A stretch of DNA of 64,000 bases from an uncultured Bacteroidia bacterium (GCA_902768985.1 CACXNA010000008.1:62001-126000); one strand, 5' to 3'. Shown: positions 45,019-53,933, counted from the first letter of the stretch. A program made the numbers and translations. Notes: generated by a model from the letters alone, not told the origin.

Positions 45019-46481
45019 GAACACTGAGACAGATATGGATAGCGATCCCGGTGGCGCTGATGCTGCTGGGCTGCAGCGGGCATGATTTCGCCGACGCCGT
45101 GGACGGCAGCGCCGGCCCCCTGGTCATCTACCCGGACTACAAGGAGGTGACCATCCCGGCCAACATCGCCCCGTTGAATTTCCGCTACGCGATGAAAGAT
45201 ATCCGCGGGGCGAAGACCACCTTCACCCTCGGCGAGCGCTCCGTCACCCTCAAGGGGACGGAAGTCGAATGGCGCCTGGGCGCCTGGAAGGCCTTCCTGG
45301 CCGACGCGGCCGGGCAGACCGTGACCGTGTCGGCGGAAGCCGTCGTGGACGGCCAGCCGGTCTCCGACCGGTGGTCCTTCTACGTCAGCGAGGATGCCGT
45401 TGACGGCTGGCTGACCTACCGTCTCATCGAGCCCGCCTACCAGATGTTCAACGAAGTGTCCATCATGGAGCGCTGCGTCGAGAATTTCGACGAGACGACC
45501 ATCTGCGACCACACCGTCACGGACAATTCCTGCATGAACTGCCACGTCCACGGCCAGCAGCGCGGGGACTATTCGCTCTACTACATCCGCGGCCCGAAGG
45601 GCGGCTCCATCCTCAACAAGGACGGCAAGCTCCGCAAATTGACGCTCAACGCGCCCGGGATGCTCTCGGGCACCGTTTACGGCGAACTCCACCCGTCGGG
45701 GCGCTTCGGCGTATTCTCCACCAACATCATCCTGCCCAGCTTCCACGCGATGCCGGGCAGGCGCATGGAAGTCTATGATTCGGCCTCCGACCTCACAGTG
45801 GCGGATTTCGACAACAACGTGATGATCAACCTCCCGCACGTGGCGCAGTCGGAGAAATGGGAGACCTTCCCCTGCTTCTCCGCCGACGGCAAGTCGGTCT
45901 ACTGGTGCGTGGCCGACTCGCTGCTGGTCCCCGACGACCTGGCGCAGGTGCGCTACGACCTGGTGCGGGCCGATTTCGATACGTCGAACGGCCACATCAG
46001 CACGCAGGTGGACACGGTCTGGAGCGCACAGGCGCACCAGGCCTCCGCGTGCCATCCCAAGGCCTCCCCGGACGGCCGCTGGCTGCTCTTCACCGTGGCG
46101 GACTACGGCACTTTCCCGCTTTTCCACACGGAGTCCACGCTCAACCTGATGGACCTGGAGACCGGCGAAGTCCGTCCCCTGGACGAGATCAAGGGCGACA
46201 AATCCGACACCTACCACAGCTGGTCGTCCAACAGTCGCTGGTTCGTCTTTGCGAGCAAGCGCGGCGACGGCACGTACGGCAAGCCCTATTTCTGTCACCT
46301 GGACGCGGACGGTCGCACGACCAAACCTTTCGTCCTGCCGCAGAAATCTTCCCGCTTCTACCTGTACAATTTGAAGTCTTTCAACATCCCCGACCTGGGT
46401 TCCTCCTCCACCGGAATGACGATTCGGGACGCCGCGCGGATGTTCAAGATGTCCAACGAAGCGTTCTCCCAGGCGGAATAG
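45015..46481 (+). CDS. CxxCH-containing beta-propeller (PD40-like) lipoprotein, copy 2
   Basis: The 488 residues parallel copy 1 throughout. The lipobox ALMLLGC places the lipid on Cys20. The cysteine cluster is fully conserved: Cys154, Cys164 and Cys173-Met-Asn-Cys176-His177-Val-His179. The propeller segments FPCFSADGKSVYWCV, CHPKASPDGRWLLFTVAD and SWSSNSRWFVFASKRGDG follow. Conservation of the cluster in both copies argues that it is functional. The role is unknown; an exported sensor, redox or glycan-related protein are all possible. Confidence 0.78.
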   Translation: MRTLRQIWIAIPVALMLLGCSGHDFADAVDGSAGPLVIYPDYKEVTIPANIAPLNFRYAMKDIRGAKTTFTLGERSVTLKGTEVEWRLGAWKAFLADAAGQTVTVSAEAVVDGQPVSDRWSFYVSEDAVDGWLTYRLIEPAYQMFNEVSIMERCVENFDETTICDHTVTDNSCMNCHVHGQQRGDYSLYYIRGPKGGSILNKDGKLRKLTLNAPGMLSGTVYGELHPSGRFGVFSTNIILPSFHAMPGRRMEVYDSASDLTVADFDNNVMINLPHVAQSEKWETFPCFSADGKSVYWCVADSLLVPDDLAQVRYDLVRADFDTSNGHISTQVDTVWSAQAHQASACHPKASPDGRWLLFTVADYGTFPLFHTESTLNLMDLETGEVRPLDEIKGDKSDTYHSWSSNSRWFVFASKRGDGTYGKPYFCHLDADGRTTKPFVLPQKSSRFYLYNLKSFNIPDLGSSSTGMTIRDAARMFKMSNEAFSQAE

Positions 46482-46533
46482 CCGGGATGGGCGGAATTCA
46501 ACACAAATTGTTACACAAACGGCCCTAAGGAAT

Positions 46534-46570
46534 AGGGATTTTCGTATCTTTGTACAAAGTACAAATCCCT
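46534..46570 (+). promoter_or_regulatory. GH67 operon promoter with nested dyads
   Basis: TATCTTTG at 46545-46552 is the -7 box. An inner perfect inverted repeat TTTGTAC-AAA-GTACAAA (46549-46565) starts in it, and an outer one AGGGATTT / AAATCCCT (46534-46541 and 46563-46570) encloses the region. No -33 TTG at normal spacing is visible, which would fit regulation by an activator. Confidence 0.65.
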
Positions 46571-46577
46571 GATCCTT

Positions 46578-48599
46578 ATGCAGAAATCCATTTTTCTGAC
46601 TGTCCTGGCAGGCGCGGCGCTGCTCGCCGCCTGCAGCCGTCCCGTCCCCGTGGCGCAGGACGGAACGGACCTCTGGCTGGCCGCCGGCCGGCCCTATGCC
46701 GACGTCCTTGCCTCCGTCGAGACGACGATCGACCCCGCCCTTCCGGCGGAAGGCTACCACATTTATGACGCAGACGGGCAGCGCCACGTCGCCGCCGGCT
46801 CCGAGGCCGGCCTGCGCTATGGCGTCTACGCCCTCCAGCGCGCTGAGGTGCTCGGCGCCGCCGGCCCCGGCATCGATATCCAGGAGCAGCCCTACTACGA
46901 TCTGCGCCTGCTCAACCACTGGGACAACCTCGACGACACCGTGGAGCGCGGCTACGCCGGCGAATCGATGTGGGAGTGGACCTCCCCGACCGTCCCGGAA
47001 GCGCGCATCCGCCACTACGGCGAGCTCTGCGCATCCGTCGGCATCAACGGCGCGGTCCTGAATAATGTCAATTCCAACCCGCTGATCCTCGACGCGGAGC
47101 ACATCGCCCGCGTGGCGAAGATCGCGGACATCCTCCGCGAATACGGCATCAAGACCTATATCTCCATCAAATGGACCAGCCCCATTGCCCTGAGCGGCCT
47201 GAAGAGCGGCGATCCGCTCAATCCCAAGGTCCGCCAGTGGTGGAAGGACAAGGCGGCCGAGATCTACCGGGCCATCCCCGACTTCGGCGGCTTCCTGGTC
47301 AAGGCCAATTCCGAGGGCCAGGCCGGTCCGCAGGACTACGGCCGCACGCACGCGGACGGCGCCAACATGCTGGGCGAGGCCCTCGCCCCGTACGGCGGCA
47401 TAGTAATGTGGCGCGCTTTCGTCTACAGCCCCACAAGCCCCGACCGCGCCAACCAGGCGGTTGAGGAGTTCCTGCCGCTGGACGGCAAATTCGCCGACAA
47501 CGTGATCGTGCAGATCAAGAACGGTCCCGTGGACTTCCAGCCGCGCGAGCCCTTCAGCCCGCTTTTCGGCAAGCTCAAGGACACGAAGATGATGATGGAA
47601 TTCCAGGTCACGCAGGAATACCTGGGCTTCTCCAACCACCTGGCCTACCTGGGAACGATGTGGGAGGAGTGCCTGAAGTCCGACACCTACCGGGACGGCC
47701 CCGGCACGCCCGTCTCCAAGACGATCTCCGCCATCGCGGGCGTCGCCAACACCGGTCAGGATCCCAATTTCTGCGGCTATGTCTTCGCGCAGGCCAACTG
47801 GTATGCCTACGGCCGCCTGGCCTGGAATCCCGAGCTGAACGCCGAGACGATTGCCGACGAGTGGATCCGCCAGACCTTCCTCAAGCCCGCGGGCATGACG
47901 GACAAGACCTTTGAAAGCAAGTTCATCGAGCCCGTGCGCGGCATCCTGATGGCCTCCCGCGAGGCGGTCGTCAACTATGAGATGCCCGTGGGCCTGCACC
48001 ACCTCTTCGGCGGCACGCACTACGGCCCCGCGCCGTGGGACCGCCTCGGCCGTCCCGACTGGACCCCGGCCTACTACCACCAGGCGGACAGCGCCGGCAT
48101 CGGCTTCGACCGTACCCGCAGCGGCTCGGACAATGTCGACCAGTACAATGAGCCCCTGGCATCCGAGTACAACGAGCTCGCCACCTGCCCGGAGAACCTC
48201 CTGCTGTGGTTCCACCACGTTCCCTGGGACTACAAACTCGCTTCCGGCCGCACGGCCTGGGACGAAATCTGCCTGCACTACGACGCCGGCATCAAGCAGG
48301 TCGAGACCTTCCGCCAGACCTGGGCGGGCCTGAAGCCGTACGTGGCTCCCGCCCTCTGGGAGGAGGCTGCGAAGAAGCTGGAGATCCAGCAGCACGACGG
48401 CGAATGGTGGCGCGACGCCAACGTGGGCTACTTCCAGCGCATCAACGGCCTGCCGCTGCCGGCCGACGTGCGCCCGCTCGACACGCCCATCGACTCGCTG
48501 ATCTACCGCCAGGTCCGTTCCGACCGCCTCGGCATGCCGATCCACGACGAGAACAACCGTCCTATTATTGATAGACCCCGTTTCCGCCGTCCGCAGTAA
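46578..48599 (+). CDS. Glycoside hydrolase family 67 alpha-glucuronidase, lipoprotein
   Basis: GH67 enzymes release (4-O-methyl-)glucuronic acid from the terminal non-reducing xylose of xylo-oligosaccharides. The 673 residues begin with a lipoprotein signal (LLAAC, Cys19). The family is clear from LLNHWDNLDDTVERGYAG and VKANSEGQAGPQDYGRTHADG. The expected acid Glu246 and the pair Asp319 and Glu347 keep the spacing known for the Cellvibrio enzyme. It is first in an operon with an SGNH esterase (one-base gap) and a GH10 xylanase. Lipid anchoring places it in the outer membrane or periplasm. Confidence 0.96.
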   Translation: MQKSIFLTVLAGAALLAACSRPVPVAQDGTDLWLAAGRPYADVLASVETTIDPALPAEGYHIYDADGQRHVAAGSEAGLRYGVYALQRAEVLGAAGPGIDIQEQPYYDLRLLNHWDNLDDTVERGYAGESMWEWTSPTVPEARIRHYGELCASVGINGAVLNNVNSNPLILDAEHIARVAKIADILREYGIKTYISIKWTSPIALSGLKSGDPLNPKVRQWWKDKAAEIYRAIPDFGGFLVKANSEGQAGPQDYGRTHADGANMLGEALAPYGGIVMWRAFVYSPTSPDRANQAVEEFLPLDGKFADNVIVQIKNGPVDFQPREPFSPLFGKLKDTKMMMEFQVTQEYLGFSNHLAYLGTMWEECLKSDTYRDGPGTPVSKTISAIAGVANTGQDPNFCGYVFAQANWYAYGRLAWNPELNAETIADEWIRQTFLKPAGMTDKTFESKFIEPVRGILMASREAVVNYEMPVGLHHLFGGTHYGPAPWDRLGRPDWTPAYYHQADSAGIGFDRTRSGSDNVDQYNEPLASEYNELATCPENLLLWFHHVPWDYKLASGRTAWDEICLHYDAGIKQVETFRQTWAGLKPYVAPALWEEAAKKLEIQQHDGEWWRDANVGYFQRINGLPLPADVRPLDTPIDSLIYRQVRSDRLGMPIHDENNRPIIDRPRFRRPQ

Positions 48600-48600
48600 T

Positions 48601-49797
48601 ATGAAAAAGATTCTATACCTTTTGATGGCCGTGGCGTTCTGTTTCGCCGCCTGCGCCCAAACTCCCGACTGGACCACCACCTGGGCCACGGCCCTGCAGA
48701 TCGCCGAGCCGCACAACAACCCGCCGGCACCCGGCCTCGCGGACAATTCCTTCCGCCAGACCGTCCAGGTGTCGATCGGCGGCAAGGCCCTGCGCCTGCA
48801 CCTGTCCAACCTGTTCAATGAGGACGAGACCGAGATCCTTGGCGTGGAGATCGCCCGCGCCGCGACGATGGGCGCGAGCCCCGAGATCGTGGACGGCTCC
48901 ACGGTGGAGCTGACCTTCGGCGGCGCGCGCGCCTTCACGATGGCGCCCGGGGAGGAGGTCGTCTCCGACCCGGTGGACTTCGCGCTGGAAGCGCGCGAGA
49001 ACCTCGCCATCACCATCCATTACGGCAAGATTTCCGCGACGCGCCTGACCAGCCACCCGGGCTCCCGCACCACGTCCTACATTGCCGCAGGCAACACGAC
49101 GGACTTCTCCGAGCCCGTGGCGAAGACGGACCACTGGTACACCATCAGCGCCATCGACGTGATGCCGCTGCGCCCCAGCGCCGCCATCGCCGTGCTCGGC
49201 GACTCCATCACGGACGGCCGCGGCACGACCACCAACGGCCAGGACCGCTGGACAGACCAGCTGTCCCGCTCGCTGCTCGCCGACCCCAAGACGCGCGACC
49301 TCGCGGTGCTCAACTTCGGCCTCGGCGGCAACTGCATCCTGCGGGGCGGCAACGGCCCCACAGCCCAGAGCCGCTATGCGCGCGACCTCTTCAGCCCCTG
49401 CGGCGTCAAGTACATCATCCTCTTCGAGGGAACGAACGACCTCGGCGGCAGCCGGGACGGCGTGAAGACGGCCGGGGACATCAAGGCCGTCTGGCGCGAC
49501 GTCATCCGGGACGCGCATGAGCGCGGCATCAAGGTGATCGGCGCCACGGTGACTTCCGCCGTGGGCAGCTTCTACCAGCGCGCCGGCGAGCACGAGAAGG
49601 GCCGCCAGGCGCTGAACCAGTGGATCCGCGAGAGCGGGGAATTCGACGGCGTGATCGACTTCGACGCGATCACCGCCGGTCCGGACGATCCTACGCGCAT
49701 CAACCCGGCCTTCCTCTTCGAGAACGACTGGCTGCACCTCAACGCCGACGGCTACCGTCTGATGGGCACCAGCATCGATCATGCGCTGTTCCGCTAG
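48601..49797 (+). CDS. SGNH/GDSL-type esterase lipoprotein
   Basis: The 398 residues start at the ATG one base after the GH67 stop and carry a lipobox (CFAAC, Cys18). Residues 25-190 form a beta-rich N-terminal domain. The hydrolase domain has block I VLGDSITDGRG with nucleophile Ser202, block II glycine in NFGLGGN, block III EGTNDLGG and block V Asp376-Trp-Leu-His379. Its place between an alpha-glucuronidase and a xylanase suggests removal of acetyl or other acyl groups from xylan. The exact carbohydrate esterase family is not assigned. Its end overlaps the GH10 gene by 17 bases. Confidence 0.88.
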   Translation: MKKILYLLMAVAFCFAACAQTPDWTTTWATALQIAEPHNNPPAPGLADNSFRQTVQVSIGGKALRLHLSNLFNEDETEILGVEIARAATMGASPEIVDGSTVELTFGGARAFTMAPGEEVVSDPVDFALEARENLAITIHYGKISATRLTSHPGSRTTSYIAAGNTTDFSEPVAKTDHWYTISAIDVMPLRPSAAIAVLGDSITDGRGTTTNGQDRWTDQLSRSLLADPKTRDLAVLNFGLGGNCILRGGNGPTAQSRYARDLFSPCGVKYIILFEGTNDLGGSRDGVKTAGDIKAVWRDVIRDAHERGIKVIGATVTSAVGSFYQRAGEHEKGRQALNQWIRESGEFDGVIDFDAITAGPDDPTRINPAFLFENDWLHLNADGYRLMGTSIDHALFR

Positions 49798-50923
49798 CAG
49801 ACTCTTTTCGCTCCTGACGGCCCTGGCGGTCCTGCTTTCCGTTTCCTGCGGGAAGCAGGACCCGGTGCCGGATCCGGACCCGCCCGAACCCGTCGACCCG
49901 AACCCGCCCTCGGTCTACAAATACGGCCTCCGGGAGCTCGCCCGGGCCAACGACCTCCTGCTCGGCACCGCCTTCACCTATTCCGAATACAACATGGACC
50001 AGCCGCTCAAGGAGGTCCTGAAGCGGGATTTCGATGCCGTCACCTTCGGCAACGAGATGAAGCACGACGGGATTGTGCAGGCCGACGGAAGCCTGCGCTT
50101 CCAGACGGCGGACACGATGGTGGGCTGGCTCAAGGATTGTGACGCGCAGCTCTTCGGCCACACCCTCGGCTGGCACTCCCAGCAGCAGACCGACTATCTC
50201 GATAGAATGATCCGGGAGGCGCCGGACGCCGCCACGGCGGCTTCGCGCATCCGGGAATTGCACAAGAGCTGGGTGGACGCCATGATCGACCATTTCGACG
50301 CATATGGCTGGGATGTCGTGAACGAGGTGCTCATGGACAACGGCGAATGGCGCAGCACGGCCAACACCCCGGCGGGCCGGCACATTTTCGTCTGGGGCAA
50401 TTACTACCCCGGCGGCACCAAAGAATTCGTGGACGCGGCGTTCCGCAGCGCGCAGGAGGCCCTGAAACGGAACGGGAAGCAGGCGATTCTCTACATCAAC
50501 GACTACAACCTGGAGGGTGGCTGGGCCAAGGCCAAACTGGAAGCCCTGTGCAGTTATGCCGAGAGCAATCCCGACGTGACCGGTGTGGGCAGCCAGATGC
50601 ACATCTCCTCCGACATGAACCGGGACGACTTCGTCAACATGCTCAAGCGCATGGTGAAGACCGGCAAGATGGTCCGCATCTCCGAACTGGACGTCAAGCA
50701 GGACCAGACCGACCAGGGCGAGACCATCGTCTTCATCTTCGACCAGTACCTGAAGCTTGTGCCCAAGGAGCAGCGCGGCGGCATCACCTTCTGGGGCGTG
50801 AGCGACAAGAACACCTGGCTAGGCAAGGGAAATTATCCGCTCCTCTACGACTCGCTCTACAAGCGCAAGGACTCCTACCGCGCCCTCCACGCCTACCTCC
50901 TGGACCGCGCCGGGCTGGAGTAA
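49781..50923 (+). CDS. Endo-1,4-beta-xylanase, GH10 lipoprotein
   Basis: GH10 enzymes cleave the xylan backbone internally and tolerate side chains. The 380 residues have a lipobox (LLSVSC, Cys23), a Pro/Asp-rich linker at about 27-44 and a full TIM-barrel: NEMKHDG near 91, HTLGWHSQ, the acid/base Glu182 in WDVVNE and the nucleophile Glu302 in ISELDVK. The linker suggests surface display. The start codon lies inside the esterase gene, so translation is coupled. This is the only clear endo-acting enzyme of the locus and defines its backbone substrate. Confidence 0.96.
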   Translation: MRCSASRLFSLLTALAVLLSVSCGKQDPVPDPDPPEPVDPNPPSVYKYGLRELARANDLLLGTAFTYSEYNMDQPLKEVLKRDFDAVTFGNEMKHDGIVQADGSLRFQTADTMVGWLKDCDAQLFGHTLGWHSQQQTDYLDRMIREAPDAATAASRIRELHKSWVDAMIDHFDAYGWDVVNEVLMDNGEWRSTANTPAGRHIFVWGNYYPGGTKEFVDAAFRSAQEALKRNGKQAILYINDYNLEGGWAKAKLEALCSYAESNPDVTGVGSQMHISSDMNRDDFVNMLKRMVKTGKMVRISELDVKQDQTDQGETIVFIFDQYLKLVPKEQRGGITFWGVSDKNTWLGKGNYPLLYDSLYKRKDSYRALHAYLLDRAGLE

Positions 50924-50985
50924 TCCCGTCATTCCCCGACTGCCCATCCTCCCGAACTTCAGCTGGCGGGTGGAGTTTTAGATAA

Positions 50986-53907
50986 TTACATTTCCACCGA
51001 AAAGATCAGCGAGAAAGTGTGGTGCTGCACCGGGAGCTCCTTTGCGACCAGTGTATCGTAGGCGGGACCGCCGTTGTAGTTGTACGACACGCCGATGCGG
51101 GTCGGGAACGGCACCCAGAGGAGGTTGCCCAGCACCGCGGTGAGGTCCGCGCCCGCGCTGAACAGCGCGCCCTTGTCCTGGTGGGAAGAGAAGGCGGTGT
51201 AGTCGCCGTGTAGGGTCAGTTCGAAATTGCGCAGGTAGGCCACCGGGCCCAGCAGGGCGCGGTCGACGGGGATCAGCGGGAGCTTGTAGTCCAGCGCGGC
51301 CTTGAACTGCGTGGGATAGCCGGCGAGCCAGCGGGTCACGGACGTCGGGAAGCCGCGCGGGGCCGTGTTGGCGAAGGCCTCGCTGAACGTGCCGTCAAAG
51401 ATTTTTGAATACAAAACGCTCCAGCGTATGCCGTGCGTCTCGTGCAGGCCGGGGAGGTAGCCGTACAGGTAGCCATAGGCCGAAGGCGTGATCAGCCCCG
51501 GAATCCAGCGGAAGCTGTAACCCAGCTCGGCGCCCACGCCAAAGCCCGGATACACCCGGGATTCGGGCGTGGGCTGCATGATGTAGCCGCGCAGGCTCAG
51601 GGTCGTGCGCCACATCGGGCGGCCGTCCGCGAAGCGGTCGGTGCTCCAGTACAGGGCGGCCGTGGGCACAAGGCCGCGCTGCCAGCCGCCGGAGGTGAAA
51701 TTCCAGGGGATGTAGGTCTTGACGCTGCCGGACACGGACGGGACGCCGAGATCCCGCGCCTTCAGGCGGACTACTTGCTTCTCCGTGTCTTGCTCCACAA
51801 AGTACTCATAGGCGTTCCGCTCGTTGAAGTCCACGGACGCCTCGATCACGGGATAGAGCCCCGTGTAGGTGAAATCGGCGTGGAGCATGTGCCGCCAGAT
51901 GCCGTCGACCGGGGCCGCATGGTACCCGGCGAAGCCGTAGCTGGTGCCCAGGTCGTTCTGCCAGAAGGCGGTCGCACCAAGGCCGGCATCCTGCATCAGC
52001 GTCTCGAAGGAAAGCTCGTCGACGGAATTGTAGCGGAAAAAGAAGGGTAGCCAGGAATGGAAGCGGAACAAGTGCCCCAGCTTGCTGTACGGCTTCGGGT
52101 CGCTTACCTCCACCGGCATGTCCCAGTCGATCGGCTCCGGCTCGCCTGCGGTGAGCGCTTCGACGAAGGGGTACTCCGCCGTCTTCGTGAAATCGGCCGC
52201 CACCGGCTGCAGGGCGTTCCAGGCCACTTTGTGGATCAGGCGTCCCTCCGGCTGGAGGACGCTGAAATACAGGGTGTCAGCTTCCAAAAGGAAGTCCTTG
52301 CCGCCGAAGCGCAGGTTCGTCAGGCGCTCCACCCGGCCGTCGGCCGGATCCATGGAATATAGCTCCTGCACGCCCGTGAGGTCGCTGGAGAACATCAGCC
52401 GGCCGGCCAGAGACCACAATTCGCCGATGCTGACCAACGCGGGGTCCAGCACCGGCGTAAAGCCGTCCGCCACGCGGTACAGGCCCGCGCCCGCCTCCGT
52501 GATGGCGCTCGCGTACAACACGTCACCCACCCAGGTCGTTTCCACCACCTGCATGCCTTCCGGAGCCTGCCATTCGCGCAGGCGCGTGCCGTTTTCCGCG
52601 TCCAGCAGGACCACGCGGCTGGTGCCGTCGGCCGGGTATTCCGTCACGGACAGCACCTCCTCATGGGGCGCGGGAACGGGATTATAGAAACGCGTTTTGC
52701 GCGTCAGCTTGCGGGCGAGCGTGCCGTCGAAGCTGCGGATAATCGAATAGGAACGCAGCGGCCAGCGTGCGTCGCGCACGACTTCGCTCCAGTAGGTCCG
52801 GTCCTGCGGTCCGCCGGTCTCGAGGCCGGACACGTGGGTGCCCAGCAGCACGTGCTGCTCCACCTGACCGTCCGGGTAGATGCGCACCAGGCGGTCGGGG
52901 TGCGTGATGCCGGTCTGGACGGCGTAAATGAGCTTTCCCTGATGGTCCAGGCTCGTGTACTCCGTGAAGCGGCGCGGCGCGGGCGTGACAAGTTCCGTCT
53001 GCAGGAAAGGCCCGCGGGCGAGCTCATCCGCCGTCCAGAACCGCTGCAGGGTGTCGCACACGGCCGCAAAGGCGTCCTTGAAGCGCAGGCCGGTGGCCTC
53101 CCGCACGGTCTTGTCCCAGTTCAGGAAGGCGATGCCGTGCTTGGCGACGCGCTGGTAGAAGCGGGCGCTGAGGTCGGGCACGTCGAAGGTGGCGCGGATG
53201 CCGCCGACGGCCAGGTAGCCGGCCCGGTAGTAATCCGGGGTATAATAGCGCTGCGAGCCGTAACGCCAGCGCCAGAAGTCGCGCATGTCGCCGGCGGCGA
53301 AGCTCACGCGGTAGTATTCCAGAAAATCGGCACTGCTGCCGCGCCCAACAGGGGTTAAGGCCGTCTCCGCGACCACGGCGTCGCCCTCGAAGAAGGCCGG
53401 GCCGCCGTAGATGGCCGCGATGCCGCCGGGGATCAGCTGTCCGCCCAGGATATTCAGCCAGCGGAAGGGCTTCATCGCGCCCGCCTGCAGTTGCGCCACG
53501 TGGCGGGACTCGTGGACGCTGAGGTGCCTCATCCAGGGATAGCTCTCATCCGGGAAGGCGTCCGGGACGGTCAGCAGCTCCATGCGGCGCGGCGTCCAGG
53601 TCACCTGGCCGTTGGAATAGGCGGTCCAGGCATGCAGCACAACGGGCATCTTGTTCTTGTAGGCGGCATTCGGCCGGATGCCGATGCTGCCGCTCACGGG
53701 CGCGACGGCTCGCTCCAGTGTCTGCGCGTAGGCGCGCCCCAGCGAGTCGAGCCCGCGGGGGTAAATCACGCGGTAGGTCGGGGTCTCGATCTGGTTCCAG
53801 CGGAGTCCGCCCGGGTCCGCTCCCATCGTGTGGAACTGGGCAGATACGGGTTTGGCCGCCCCGAACAGGAGTAGCCAAACGGTCAGTATCGTTTGCAGAC
53901 ATCTCAT
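50986..53907 (-). CDS. Large secreted protein: gluzincin-like domain, propeller and outer-membrane barrel
   Basis: The 973 residues begin with a signal peptide (cleavage near PVSAQ, about 23). Near the N-terminus His132-Glu133-x-x-His136 and Glu174 (FFEGDA), 38 residues later, match the zinc site of gluzincin/peptidase-MA-like proteins. Residues 300-600 look like propeller repeats. The C-terminal 350 residues are rich in amphipathic strands and end LIFSVEM, as in an outer-membrane barrel. The start is the ATG at 53905-53907; longer frames cross the TAAATTTG box. I do not know a characterized homologue. A surface or periplasmic peptidase attached to a barrel is an inference. Confidence 0.75.
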   Translation of the reverse strand: MRCLQTILTVWLLLFGAAKPVSAQFHTMGADPGGLRWNQIETPTYRVIYPRGLDSLGRAYAQTLERAVAPVSGSIGIRPNAAYKNKMPVVLHAWTAYSNGQVTWTPRRMELLTVPDAFPDESYPWMRHLSVHESRHVAQLQAGAMKPFRWLNILGGQLIPGGIAAIYGGPAFFEGDAVVAETALTPVGRGSSADFLEYYRVSFAAGDMRDFWRWRYGSQRYYTPDYYRAGYLAVGGIRATFDVPDLSARFYQRVAKHGIAFLNWDKTVREATGLRFKDAFAAVCDTLQRFWTADELARGPFLQTELVTPAPRRFTEYTSLDHQGKLIYAVQTGITHPDRLVRIYPDGQVEQHVLLGTHVSGLETGGPQDRTYWSEVVRDARWPLRSYSIIRSFDGTLARKLTRKTRFYNPVPAPHEEVLSVTEYPADGTSRVVLLDAENGTRLREWQAPEGMQVVETTWVGDVLYASAITEAGAGLYRVADGFTPVLDPALVSIGELWSLAGRLMFSSDLTGVQELYSMDPADGRVERLTNLRFGGKDFLLEADTLYFSVLQPEGRLIHKVAWNALQPVAADFTKTAEYPFVEALTAGEPEPIDWDMPVEVSDPKPYSKLGHLFRFHSWLPFFFRYNSVDELSFETLMQDAGLGATAFWQNDLGTSYGFAGYHAAPVDGIWRHMLHADFTYTGLYPVIEASVDFNERNAYEYFVEQDTEKQVVRLKARDLGVPSVSGSVKTYIPWNFTSGGWQRGLVPTAALYWSTDRFADGRPMWRTTLSLRGYIMQPTPESRVYPGFGVGAELGYSFRWIPGLITPSAYGYLYGYLPGLHETHGIRWSVLYSKIFDGTFSEAFANTAPRGFPTSVTRWLAGYPTQFKAALDYKLPLIPVDRALLGPVAYLRNFELTLHGDYTAFSSHQDKGALFSAGADLTAVLGNLLWVPFPTRIGVSYNYNGGPAYDTLVAKELPVQHHTFSLIFSVEM

Positions 53908-53913
53908 TATCTG

Positions 53914-53921
53914 CAAATTTA
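53914..53921 (-). promoter_or_regulatory. -7 box TAAATTTG for the gluzincin-barrel gene
   Basis: The minus strand reads TAAATTTG only six bases before the first possible ATG, which would leave a leaderless or nearly leaderless mRNA. Confidence 0.5.
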
Positions 53922-53933
53922 ACTTTTTTTCGC

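Noticed and set aside
44985-49016. 1343-codon minus-strand open frame across the CxxCH lipoprotein and GH67
   Set aside because: Antisense shadow of recognised genes, with low-complexity Val/Gly/Asp/Arg composition and no domain.
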